64,000 nt of DNA from Mastigias papua (lineage: Eukaryota > Cnidaria > Scyphozoa > Rhizostomeae > Mastigiidae). Positions 19,781 to 31,480 of the stretch are shown one piece after another. The notes under the pieces were generated by a model. It searched no databases. It worked only from the letters and a program-made list of their open reading frames with translations, and was not told where the DNA came from. Location: contig OZ025280.1 in NCBI GenBank assembly GCA_964019165.1, positions 12,146,428 to 12,210,427 on the forward strand, written 5' to 3'. A program made the translations under genes and the position numbers. Each line of letters begins with the position of its first letter. Position 1 is the stretch's first letter.

Positions 19781-22700
19781 AGGTTTAGTACTGGTTCATT
19801 ATTCTACTTGGAAATAGACAAAGCCTGTTTCCAAAAATAGTACATACATTTTGTGATAGGCAGGTTTTCACCTATGTTTTTAAGCACAAAGCATTGGAGA
19901 AATAAATATATTGCTAGTGATTCAATGCTGATGTATCAACTATCATTTTCTCTGGAATTTTTGGACCCTGTCCCATGCTAACTGGAAGTACCTCATCACC
20001 TAAAACATGATCATGCTCAATTCTAAATTGCAAGTTGTTATATGTGGGTTTTTACTGTACAATAATAGATTGCCCATAATTTTTTTATAAACTGAGGATA
20101 AACACTACATCAGCTATATATCTCACATAGATATGCATAGGGATTGTATACTTGTTTGTTCCATGCTACATATCTACTTACAATATTTGTTTTGCTCTAG
20201 CACTGACACTGGAACTAGTAGTTGTATGATTTGTTATCTTACATAGAGCTTTACATTGTAACTAGCAGTTTAATATACACAATTTGTTGGTTAATACATG
20301 TTGTATCTATTTCCAAATGAAAAAAAATAAGTATAGAAATGATGCATACATGTTCATGTCTCTATGTACACAAAGAATATGAACACATTGCCCCCTTTTA
20401 GTATACAACTTTAAGCATTGAGAACATGATTTGAAATTAAATGGTATGAAAATGGACAATGAAAACAACCCAAATGAAATAAGAAACAATATTTTCTGTA
20501 AAATGCCAAAATGGCATGATCAAGTTTCAAAATAGGGAACACCTACATGTACATAAAAATCATTAAAGTTACACCAAGCATCCTCAGCTAGAAATGTGCT
20601 ATGGAACAAAGTAAAGTACACTATTAGAAAAGGTCTTATGATATCATCTTTGAAATATTTCACAATCTTTACTTCATTCACTATTAGAAAAAGTTGAGTT
20701 CAGCATATTGCTGTTCTTTTTAGTCAATCTACAGTTTTGATTGCTGAAAATGTTTGCTGATGCTAATGACATCTGTTGACATTGCAAGGAGAGGGACTTG
20801 AAAATGGACAAAAATTAATGTAAATTAGGATTTAAAGAAATGAAGAGGGGAAATAATGGCACGGAGAAATGGAGAGGCACACAAACAATCAAAACATTGA
20901 TCATTGGGGATTACACGATTGTGCTTATAAGGAACAGGTTTATAAGAAACCTAGCACTAGACACACTACAATTCAAGAAACATTTAGAACTACAAGGAAA
21001 GAGTTAAGGAACGTTGGAACTTGATGTGCTTTATTCAAAGTTTCAGAACCCCCATCCCCCCTTTTCTATGAATTTTAAAATAGTTTCCACTACAATATAT
21101 TGATGTCCTTAACTAGGTACTTGCAAAAACAATCCAAGTCAGAGATTGGCAACCACTCTATTCTAAATGTGAAAGAGGATGAAAGAAGGTGAAGATAGGT
21201 GTTTAATCCATGTTCATATCGTCAGTGAGGGAAAAGTTATCTACATTTGTCTGTTTACATGTTCGCAATTGTAAAATGCTGCAATGTTGTGACCATAGAT
21301 ATAATAATAATAATAATAACCAGTTTATTCTTGACTTTATGAAAATTGCACAAACCAATGGAGAACAATCTGAGTATAAGATATAATAACTTAGAAATGT
21401 TAAAAAGAACTGTAGATGAGATGATGAATGACATACCATATGGGGGTCAAGGGTCCAGGGGTTATCATATTTTAGGATGTACTGCTTGACAACATATTTG
21501 TCTTACAAGTATTGCCACTTTAATTATCAGCTTTTTACAGCCAGTGATAAGAACAAATGTTAAATCTCCAACTCTACAATCCTTTATTCACAGGTGCCAA
21601 AAAGAATAGAGTCTTACATTGTTGAAGGGTGAAAATAGTTTCTAGTTCATTAAGGGATGTTTATACGTAATGGAAGGTGGATCTTGGCATCTATTCAGAA
21701 CCATTATACTTGGTACATTTATTCAGGTAAAACCTGACCTATTGAAGTCTACATCTAATTGATGGTTCAATTAGAAATATATGTTCTTTGAATTGACAGT
21801 GATTGCCATTCACATACTTAAATTTGCCTTTTGGGTAAGTATGTTGCTTGATGCAGGGCTCACAGATGTAAAGCTCACAGATGTAAACTAAATTACTTCA
21901 AGGTCTCCTAGGATAAAATCTGTGATAAATTCATGTCTTTTCAAAATGCATTTTTTTTCCTCTCCTGCATATTGTACGATGAAATCTCTGTTTTTGTTTC
22001 TAATGTCACAGATTTTCCCAATGTATTTCCTATCCTCTTTTTTTCTTCCCCATCATACCAGGTATGCAAAAAGTTCTCTCGCACAATGTCTATTTACTGT
22101 AAAACCATCTTAGTTGACAGCTTGAAGCTTTGAAAAATAAAATTTCCGTCTGTCATTTTATTGTCAATATTATTACTGAAATGTGAAGAAATGCTCAAGT
22201 ACCTATTGGATAAAACCCAACCATTCTATTTTCATTTTGGTTAAGTTATTTATAAAGGTACTTCATCAGAACATGCCTTTGGCCTCTTCATCTACTGTAC
22301 AAACTTCCCGTTGAATCTGATTGCCCTGCCAGATCTTGACTTTGTGCCAGAATAGACACTGTTCATTGTTGTTGTTGTTGTTGTTGCTCCTTAATCGTGG
22401 CCACGTAAAAGGAGCGTGAAGATCGCGGTAGAGCCAAGTTGGGCAGACAGAATGAATCTTGCGACAAATATGTAAGATCGGCAAGGAAAAATTGGCAAAT
22501 GTGGCAAAACTAGCAGCGTTTAGATAACAAAGTGAACCGCATTCCGCTACAAAGTAAAGCGAAAACTCGTTAACCGCTCGCTGAAATTCATCTTTTCCGC
22601 AACCGCGTAGCAATGGAAAAACCGTATACCGCACTACTTTCCTTGCAGAAACCGTATTCCGTGTCCAAAATATGCCCGAAACCGCCTAACCGCCACACTA

Positions 22701-22919
22701 TAATAGACCCCCTTTAGAGTTTGGCTGCCCTTGCAGCCAGTCCATTGATCTATACAGTGTGAAGTGCAGTTTTGAACTGACAAATTCTATTTTTGCATTT
22801 GTTTTTTTTTATATCAATATCAATCTAAAACTCAACAAAATACACTATTCTGTGCCATCCATAGCAGAAAAGGACATGACATCATCTGGTTCTGGCTATG
22901 AACGGCACTTACAAGTCCT
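19781..22919. other. Long non-coding stretch with small microsatellites
   Basis: No coding motif on either strand. It contains an ATA microsatellite (about 21300-21318) and a GTT microsatellite (about 22362-22386). The block at 22540-22690 is relatively CG-rich with repeated AACCGxxTAxCGC-type words, which may be a degenerate repeat. Confidence 0.45.
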
Positions 22920-23842
22920 TTAACAATAATCTAAGAATACAAAACAAAGAACAACAAAAACAATACAAAAACACAGTTTAAGCACTCTGTGTACCATGGC
23001 ACCATCCCAATTTGACAGGCGCAAGCATGCGCCAGCCTGGGTGGTTGACATTGATTGACAAGAAATTTGCACTGGCAAGGCCTGTGCCAAGATTTTTGCA
23101 TTTGGTGCTTTCCTATACAAAGAATCACTTACAGCAAGAACACGCTCTGCATGCATGTTATGGTTGGTGGCTCATTTTGTTTCATTCAATACTTGTACTG
23201 TGGGTTTTGATAGCTCCCCTTCTAGGTAAGGTTTAAGCTGCCTCTGGAGGACTGTGATAAAACCGTCACATATTCCAGGCACTGTCTTGTATAACTCACC
23301 AGTATTCTCTGTATCTTTTCTCAGTGATACCAAAACATCATCAGACCAATCCAAAGGGTTTGCAAAAGCATCATTCATTGAGGTTAGGACTGACTCAGGA
23401 GATGATTTGTATGTATGAAGGGATTCCAAAACTGTCGTAAAAAGTGATGTCATTTCTAAATGGTGCATATTCTCTTTGTTGCCATATACATGAGTCATCC
23501 ACGGGCCAGTGACAAGGTGTCCTAGGAGCACAAGTGTGTGCAGTTGCAAGTGGGCTTCTTTGGTCCTCAAATCAGATAGTAGAGCTAGGTTGAGGAACAA
23601 TACTAACCAGTGAAATGACATTTGCCGAGATTAGTAAGGTCGGCCTATCGGTCCATACTATCGTGAATACTGACCAGTTCTTCGATCGTTTTCGGACGAT
23701 CAGATATTGCAAACGAACAACAGAGCTGTACACAAAATATAATGGGGATAGCTGCTATTGTTGTCTCTACTAATATATAAATACCATGTATTTTCACTAT
23801 ATAGCATGCTTGATACTTTTTTCCTACATTGAACAAGGACAT
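22920..23842 (-). pseudogene. Repeat-associated protein of unknown function, C-terminal part
   Basis: The longest frame (23172-23621) reads GPWMTHVYGN, then VLESL, CDGFITVLQRQLKPYLEGEL. A further stretch to about 22960 reads HAERVLAVSDSLYRKAPNAK. I recognise this wording from multicopy uncharacterised proteins in cnidarian genomes but know no function. The N-terminal part lies at 24916-26446, separated by a LINE tail. Several stops and shifts show it is not functional. A transposase or other mobile-element role is a guess. Confidence 0.45.
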
Positions 23843-24399
23843 TATTCGACTCTTTTTACTCTACTAGAGTTAGATGGATATCCCTGGTTTTTAACAATAT
23901 GTAGCTCTAACAAGTTGAGCCTGCAATGTAAGTCTTAGCACCAGATTTAATCTGATTTTGTGTGTACACTGTATATATCATGTATACTTATAGCATTTCC
24001 AGATGATGTCTATCAGTAGATTGTATTAGGAATCAGGGAAAGAAATACCCATAATCCACGTAGAAGGCAATGAGTTTGCTGATCCAAATGTCATTTTGAC
24101 TTCTTTTAACTTTGTGAGAACTTAATATTTCTATTACTTGAACATACTTGGGTCGACGGATAGCAGTTTTTCAATCATAATTTATATCTACCTCATGCAC
24201 ACTATTCAATCCCTTTCATTTCATTTTATATTCTTTAACTAGGGTAGAGTGTGCAGAAAATATTGATTTATATACCGCCATGCAAGTAATATACAATTAA
24301 ATAACATAATTACAGTCATTGAGAAATAAGCACTACAATAAAAATAGCATACAAATAAAAACTAGAAGAGAAAATAAAAGTAATGTAGCTAAAATACAA

Positions 24400-24720
24400 C
24401 TATGATTTATTGCTACTTTTGTATCCAGTTTTGAATTGACTTAGGGTTTGCGTATTTTTGGCATCAGCACTTAAATTGTTCCAGAGTCGTGCTCCTCTAT
24501 AGGAGAAGTATCTCTTACCACTGGAAATTTTTAAGAGAGACACTTTATGGTCAGTTTTAGTATTCCGTAGCTCCCTAACGGTATTTTGAGATAACCTTTC
24601 GAAGAAACTAGTTAGGTACTTGGGTGCTTTATTATTTATTAATCGATATATCATCATAGCAGTTTCAATATCAATAAGTTCCCTTATTGTTGCCGTCCCA
24701 GTTTACCATTAAGCAGTTTC
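24400..24720 (-). mobile_element. Non-LTR retrotransposon (CR1/L2-like) 3' fragment
   Basis: An 85-codon frame reads MMIYRLINNKAPKYLTSFFE, then KISSGKRYFSYRGARLWNNLS and LSQFKTGYK. This is the conserved C-terminal block downstream of the reverse transcriptase in jockey/CR1-type LINEs. The catalytic part is absent, as expected from 5' truncation. The sequence beyond 24400 is AT-rich 3' untranslated-like. It separates the two parts of the unknown minus-strand protein and probably inserted into it. The related LINE at 56480-57830 carries the matching domain with SLRNINHLQLPK and YRG. Confidence 0.8.
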
Positions 24721-24915
24721 AGGACAAGGTCCGGTCATGTTCCAACTTTCCCCCTAACTTCAATATGGTTATATTCTTTAACTACAACTACAACTATTCC
24801 TTGTCATGTGACTTTTCATGAGAAAACGACGAATGTCGGCAATGCCTCATTACATATACGACGAATGCACTCGGAAGTCGTGCATGGCAGTTTTCGTCAA
24901 ATGTCATTTCACTGG

Positions 24916-26446
24916 TTAGTATCGTTCCTCAACCGTAGAGCTAGCCCTAACTGTGCTGTGGGACACCACTTTGCTAAGTACTAAGTTACCTTTTCTTGTA
25001 GATGGTAGATTGAGCCTGCACGCTTGAACATCACATTGAAACGGTTTCCAACAAATCTGGGCAAAAGTGTGGGGGCACTGTTGTTCATGTGCATAAAGCA
25101 ATTGAAAGAGCTGGGATCTCCACATCCATTTTTATATTTTTAGCTTGGAAACTGCATTTTTAATAGTGAGTGCAACTGCTTCTTTTCCAAACACATTTGC
25201 CTTACTTCCTTTATCTTTCTCCATCTTAATAAGAATATTATTTGCCCCTTTGGCAAGGCTATGCAAAGGGTGTATATTACAGTTCAGCTCAGTTAGGTTC
25301 CTGCCAAAATCCTTGCTTAATTCTTTAACAGCACTATGATTCACAGCAACCCTGTCTGTAAATGTGTTACTTGACAGTTTGTAATATATCTTGAGTATAG
25401 TCCTCAGTTGTTCCACCTGCAAGATTTGATACAGATAGTAGGATTCTCTCCTCCGTAGAAGTATGGATTTCATTGAGGTGATTACCTTTCACTGTCGTCC
25501 CATCCCAGCTCAGAGTAATATAGTTGTTGGAAAGCACATTTTCTCCCCCTTGCAAGTCTGCAATAACACCCATTTCCCCGGCCATTCTGCTGTCACACTA
25601 TTTGCTGGGACTTATTGTTGGTTCCCTGGCTGTCATTTCTTGTACTACAAATTTTATACTGTCAGAAGCATGTGCTACAGGTACCTGTTTCTGTAAGCAG
25701 ACATAAATGCATTTTCGACTTGGTATGCCATATGGTTTGGAATTCTCCTTGGTGACAATAGGAGAATGGATATTTTCAGCCAATTCCTCAATCTTAACAG
25801 CTATGAGACTGTTTTCCTTTTGTAGATTAAGATTATATTCCTTTAGCTTGCATACTCTCTCTTTTAGATCTTTTATAATCTTACTTTTTTTGGTTATCCA
25901 ATAGCTGGCATTTGATACCTGCTCCCTCTTACTGCTCTTTACCTCTGTAGCAACCAATGCATGCTTTCTCCTCTCCAGTTTTTTGATGGTTTCCTTCAGT
26001 TCTCTTACTTGCTCCACCAATCCAGATATTCTTTTATCTTTTCGTTTTAGCATCTGATTTACCCTTTTAGGTTGGTATACAATGTGCTTTGCTTTGATTG
26101 CCTTGTTTTCTTTCACAAGCTGACATGATTTTGCTCTCTCCTCTGCCATTTCTCTTTCAAGGTTCTTGGTCCTTGATTTGAGCTCCTCACATAATGTGCA
26201 TTGCTGTCTATTTTCTGTTGCAATTTTCTTTGGTGCAACAAACTGGCTGTCATAGAATGCTTGCAATTGAAAGTCATTGCGCTTGCTCTTCTTTAGATTT
26301 TTGTCAGTTTTTCTCAATCGATCTATTGATGTCCGTAAAGATCTCAGTTTTACAAATGGATAGCCATCTTCTTCCAACATGTTTTGACCTCTGTTAGTCC
26401 CAATGCCATCTTTGAAAAGGCTTAGAATGTCTTTATTTGGTTTCAT
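24916..26446 (-). pseudogene. Repeat-associated coiled-coil protein of unknown function, N-terminal and middle part
   Basis: The frame 26446-25598 (282 codons) begins MKPNKDILSLFKDG. It has a long coiled coil (residues 45-220, Lys/Glu/Leu-rich, with CTLCEEL) and then a KPYGIPSRKCIYVCLQKQVP block. Shifted frames to 24916 add NNYITLSWDGTTVKG, GGTTEDYT, DRVAVNHSAV and ELNCNIHPLHSLAKGA. The Asp in SWDGTT and a second in DRVAVN suggest an RNase-H-like core, hence possibly an unclassified transposase; this is inference. Related proteins are abundant in cnidarian genomes (from memory). It is broken by at least three shifts. Confidence 0.5.
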
Positions 26447-27057
26447 CTCCTTTATCTAGATACTGAACACAATTGCAAGAAAAATATTGTATTTATCACT
26501 GTTAACCTCCCGAGTATAAACTTTCAATGAAAGACTGAAGTTGAAACAATGTGGGTCAAGAAGACTTTCAACAGTTACAACTTGCCCCTGTTCAAGTTGG
26601 TTGAACAGGGAAAATTCTATGAACACAAAGTGCCATGAGTCATCTTTTGCAGTCAATTTTACGGCTTGTGTACAGAAAGCAACACATTTACATAGTATTG
26701 CTTCTTCTCAATCAGACTGGTATGGTGGTCGAGAACTGCCATTCAAAAATTTCAGTATTAGTATGACTTTTCACAATACTTTCTTCACTTCATTGGAAAA
26801 TTTTGAATGAAATTGTATTGATTTCGAAAAAAGATCTATTTAAAAACTTATCACAAAAAAATTTCACAACAAAAACAAATAACTCCCGACAAAAGTGAAT
26901 TCATTTTAACAGTTTTTTGAAAATTTACTCCTGTCCTAGAACTACCACAGTATACCATAATGCATTGTATGAGAATTTGCACCATTTCTGTTTAATGAGT
27001 TTGAGATCAGTGGTTCCACTAGACACTTGCGTGCGCTGCCAACAGCTGAGCGTGAAA
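26447..27057. other. Intergenic region, possible upstream exon of the coiled-coil protein
   Basis: On minus, 26456-26656 is open (AKDDSWHFVFIEFSLFNQL) and reads like coding sequence. It could be an upstream exon of the protein beginning at 26446. No splice sites were confirmed. The rest is AT-rich. Confidence 0.3.
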
Positions 27058-28407
27058 ATGGAAGATTTAAACGCTAAATGGAACAAATTCAAAGGCGAGA
27101 TGAAGGCAAACAGAATGGCTAAGCCAATCAACAAGTCCAAGAAGGAACCAGGCCGTAGCCAAAAAGAGCTGAACAAAAGAAGGGAAGTGGTAGTACAACA
27201 GCTGAGTAGCCACATTTCTGGAAAAGCCCAGAAGTACAGCAGAATAGGCCCTAGGGAATTTGTACCCTATCCGTTTGATGAATTGACTTTCAAATGGAAT
27301 AAAAGCTGGAATGTGATGTACTTGCAGACAAGCGAGGCCCATCGTGCAAGTCACTTGAGCAGATCCCAGACATGAAGCTTATTCACATAAGATTCATCAC
27401 ACCCATAATGGCTGTGTCCACTGGAGAACTTGACCTGGACCATTTATCAAGAAGTATAAAAAAGTTGATGAAATGGAAAAAGATAAACCAGATGAAGTGG
27501 GGACAAGGGATATATTTTCAAAGAATACTTCACTTCCTTCCCAGATCAAGGAGGTCAAGTCTTCTAGTGAACATGGCAAATCATTCATTGAAGTGCCAGT
27601 AGCATAACCCAATCAAGACCAGTACCAAAGAGCATGTCAATCACACAAATGCTACAGATGGGTAAAGGCAAACCAAACAATGGGCTCTTCTCCCTAGTCA
27701 ACATATACAAGTTTGACATTGCACATACGACATGGTCAGTTATCCCACAGAAGATAGAACTAAATGTAGAAGTGGAAGTATTCAGCAGTGGAGGCTTTAG
27801 GAAGGCATACAAGGCAACAAGTATCACTCCAGGGTTCTCTGATACCACCTGGGTTATAAAGCGGTACTTACCAGAAGCTGTGAACACAATCCAAACAGTA
27901 GGCCAGACAGTTAAAGATCACACCAAGAAAGCTATTCAGACCCATCTGCTTGCAAAGAATTTTGCTGAAATGTTGGAAAAGGAGGTTTCCCAGCAGGGAA
28001 GTACAAGTTTTGGTGAAACACTAAAGTACAACAAAGTATACCTGAGCATGTTTGAAGCTTCAGGTGAGATTACCACCAATAAGGAATTTATAAAAGGGGA
28101 TTTCAAGAAGTATCTCAACAATACAGGTATAAACTGTGGTGAACAAGGTGATATTGCTGGGAAAGCTGAGTGTCTTGCACATTACAGCTATGAAAAGTCA
28201 GAAAGAAGGATGCTGCTAGTAGATTTGCAGGGAAGTGGTAATGTTCTCTTTGACCCAGAGATTGCGACAGTTGACTTCTTTGACAATGGTGAGCTGCTTT
28301 TCTGTGCAGGAAACCTACCACTCACAGCAAGTGATACTTTTATTAGTAACCACAAGTGTAACAGATTTTGCAAGCTACTGGAACTGGAACAATGCAACAC
28401 CTTATGA
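27058..28407 (+). pseudogene. Alpha-kinase (MHCK/EF2K family) gene, frame-disrupted
   Basis: A charged N-terminal segment starts at ATG 27058. After two frame changes (about 27375-27630) the frame 27634-28407 holds an alpha-kinase domain: FSSGGFRKAYKA (nucleotide-binding loop), TTWVIKRYLPE (Lys), AECLAHYSYEKSE, LLVDLQGSG with DPEIAT (catalytic/metal-binding Asp region), GNLPLTASDTF, and [10 protein letters not shown] (zinc-binding His/Cys). These kinases phosphorylate Ser/Thr in alpha-helical substrates in the cytosol. The domain itself is open and all key motifs are visible. The frame changes may instead be introns or recent lesions. It is followed directly by a TA microsatellite. Confidence 0.75.
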
Positions 28408-28421
28408 GTGATATATATGTG

Positions 28422-28423
<2 letters not shown>

Positions 28424-28502
<79 letters not shown>
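28424..28502. repeat. (TA)n microsatellite 1
   Basis: Pure alternating TA for about 78 bp, just downstream of the alpha-kinase stop. It is separated by 46 bp of unique sequence from microsatellite 2. Confidence 0.97.
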
Positions 28503-28504
<2 letters not shown>

Positions 28505-28545
28505 AACTAAACCTAAGCCAGAATCAGAATCGTCATCAGTACTAA

Positions 28546-29620
<1,075 letters not shown>

Positions 29621-29770
29621 TTTTAGTAAGACAAATGGATGTGCCACATTATTTATGTTCAAGTGTTGTTGTTACATCGTTTGCCTGTGGCCCATCATTT
29701 TATCACCCATTGTATATTACGTCAAATATAAAAACCAGTTATAAATATAGTAGAAGTAGTATTAATCCTT

Positions 29771-29815
29771 CATTCCCCTGAGGATGACACATTGTCGAAA
29801 CTAGTCGGGACTTTT
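29771..29815 (+). ncRNA. Hammerhead-ribozyme-like motif at the Penelope 3' end
   Basis: CTGAGGA (29778-29784) matches the CUGANGA core. GACA/TGTC can form stem II around a CAT loop, GAAA (29797-29800) matches the second core box, and CTAGTC gives a two-base-pair stem III and the UH cleavage dinucleotide. TCCC before the core pairs with GGGA after it as stem I. One extra T (29785) sits between the core and stem II, so the match is imperfect. Hammerheads with very short stem III are known in Penelope-like elements, and this one lies in the expected place. Confidence 0.4.
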
Positions 29816-29858
29816 AATAAAAAGAGAATTGATTCCAGATCGTCTTTCTTTTTCGTAC

Positions 29859-30425
<567 letters not shown>

Positions 30426-30578
30426 TATAATGTTATGCTAATTTATTCAGTTTTCATGTTACGTGATTATTCATTTTATTGTATATAGCCATTTATTGTG
30501 TTGAGAATCAGAGTTGATACATGATTTCGAGATTAACACACACAGGTGTATTCTATCATAACTGCTGCAAATATTACA
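30426..30578 (+). repeat. 5' LTR of the Ty3/gypsy element
   Basis: A 153-bp repeat starting TATAATGTTATGC and ending AATATTACA, matching 34697-34848 with about eight differences. It is flanked outside by GCATC. An ATGGCGACGATGA sequence follows directly, the position expected for the primer-binding site. Confidence 0.9.
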
Positions 30579-30601
30579 ATGGCGACGATGATTAACTAAA
30601 C

Positions 30602-31480
30602 ATGGCTAATGTTTCATTGAATCCACTTTCAGTCTTTGATCCCACTTCAGATCCGACCTCTCTCAGCCAACGATGGCAAGTGTGGAAACGGCGTTTCGAG
30701 ACGTACCTTACTGCCCTGGGGATCACAGACAGTAAACAGAAGCGAGCACTTCTACTTTATCAAGCAGGCCCAGAAACTCACGATATTTTTGATACTTTTT
30801 CTGAAACTGGTGGGGAAAGTGATTACGATATCACTCTCAAGAAGTTGGATGAGTATTTTGCCCCAAAGAAACATGTGGACTACGAAATCTTTCAGTTTAG
30901 ACAAGCCCATCAACTCGCTGGAGAGACAATCGATCAGTTTTGTACCCGACTAAGAAAACTCGCAACTCATTGTGATTTTCATGATACCAAGCAAGAAATC
31001 AAAGCTGCTATCATCCAAAATTGTATCTCAAAGCGTTTGAGAAGGGTTGCTTTGCGGGAAGACAAGATAACGCTGGATGATTTGCTATCAAAAGCTCGTG
31101 CCCTGGAGGCAAGCGAACTCCAAGCTACTGTCATTGAACAATCACTGAGCTCACCGACAACCTCAGCTGCTCAATCAGACTTGGTAAATCGTGTCTCAAC
31201 ACAGTTCAAACCTGGTCATTCAACACGATCACGGCAACAGAAACAAAAATGTAATCACTGTGGATATTCGTGGCCCCATAGGACCTCGCCTTGCCCGGCG
31301 AAAGGAAAAAGTTGCAATCAGTGTGGAAAGGCAAATCATTTTGCAAAAGTCTGTCGCAGCCGTCCCATGTCTTCTCAACCTCACCCGTCCAAATCGGCAA
31401 CACAAGAAAAGCAAAAACAACGGCCTCTTCGCCAACTAGATGTTGCTCCGTCAGAAGACTCTAGCACTGATGATGAATAG
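30602..31480 (+). CDS. gag: Ty3/gypsy Gag
   Basis: A 292-residue ORF 24 bp after the 5' LTR. A capsid-like helical region (KRRFETYLTALGI; ALLLYQAG; YDITLKKLDEYFAPKK; EIFQFRQAHQ) is followed by two zinc-knuckle-like Cys/His boxes (CNHCGYSWPHRTSPCP and CNQCGKANHFAKVC, residues about 215-255). It ends with an acidic SSTDDE segment at a TAG. The next codons continue in the same frame into protease, so this stop probably interrupts a single gag-pol frame. Gag packages the RNA into virus-like particles. Confidence 0.88.
   Translation: MANVSLNPLSVFDPTSDPTSLSQRWQVWKRRFETYLTALGITDSKQKRALLLYQAGPETHDIFDTFSETGGESDYDITLKKLDEYFAPKKHVDYEIFQFRQAHQLAGETIDQFCTRLRKLATHCDFHDTKQEIKAAIIQNCISKRLRRVALREDKITLDDLLSKARALEASELQATVIEQSLSSPTTSAAQSDLVNRVSTQFKPGHSTRSRQQKQKCNHCGYSWPHRTSPCPAKGKSCNQCGKANHFAKVCRSRPMSSQPHPSKSATQEKQKQRPLRQLDVAPSEDSSTDDE

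Noticed and set aside
22266..22634. 122-aa minus ORF with an Asn run
   Set aside because: The Asn run is the GTT microsatellite, and flanking residues show no conserved pattern.
31478..31480. Programmed TAG readthrough between gag and pol
   Set aside because: The frame continues, as in some retroviruses, but three other stops in pol and no recognisable downstream pseudoknot make simple nonsense decay more likely.
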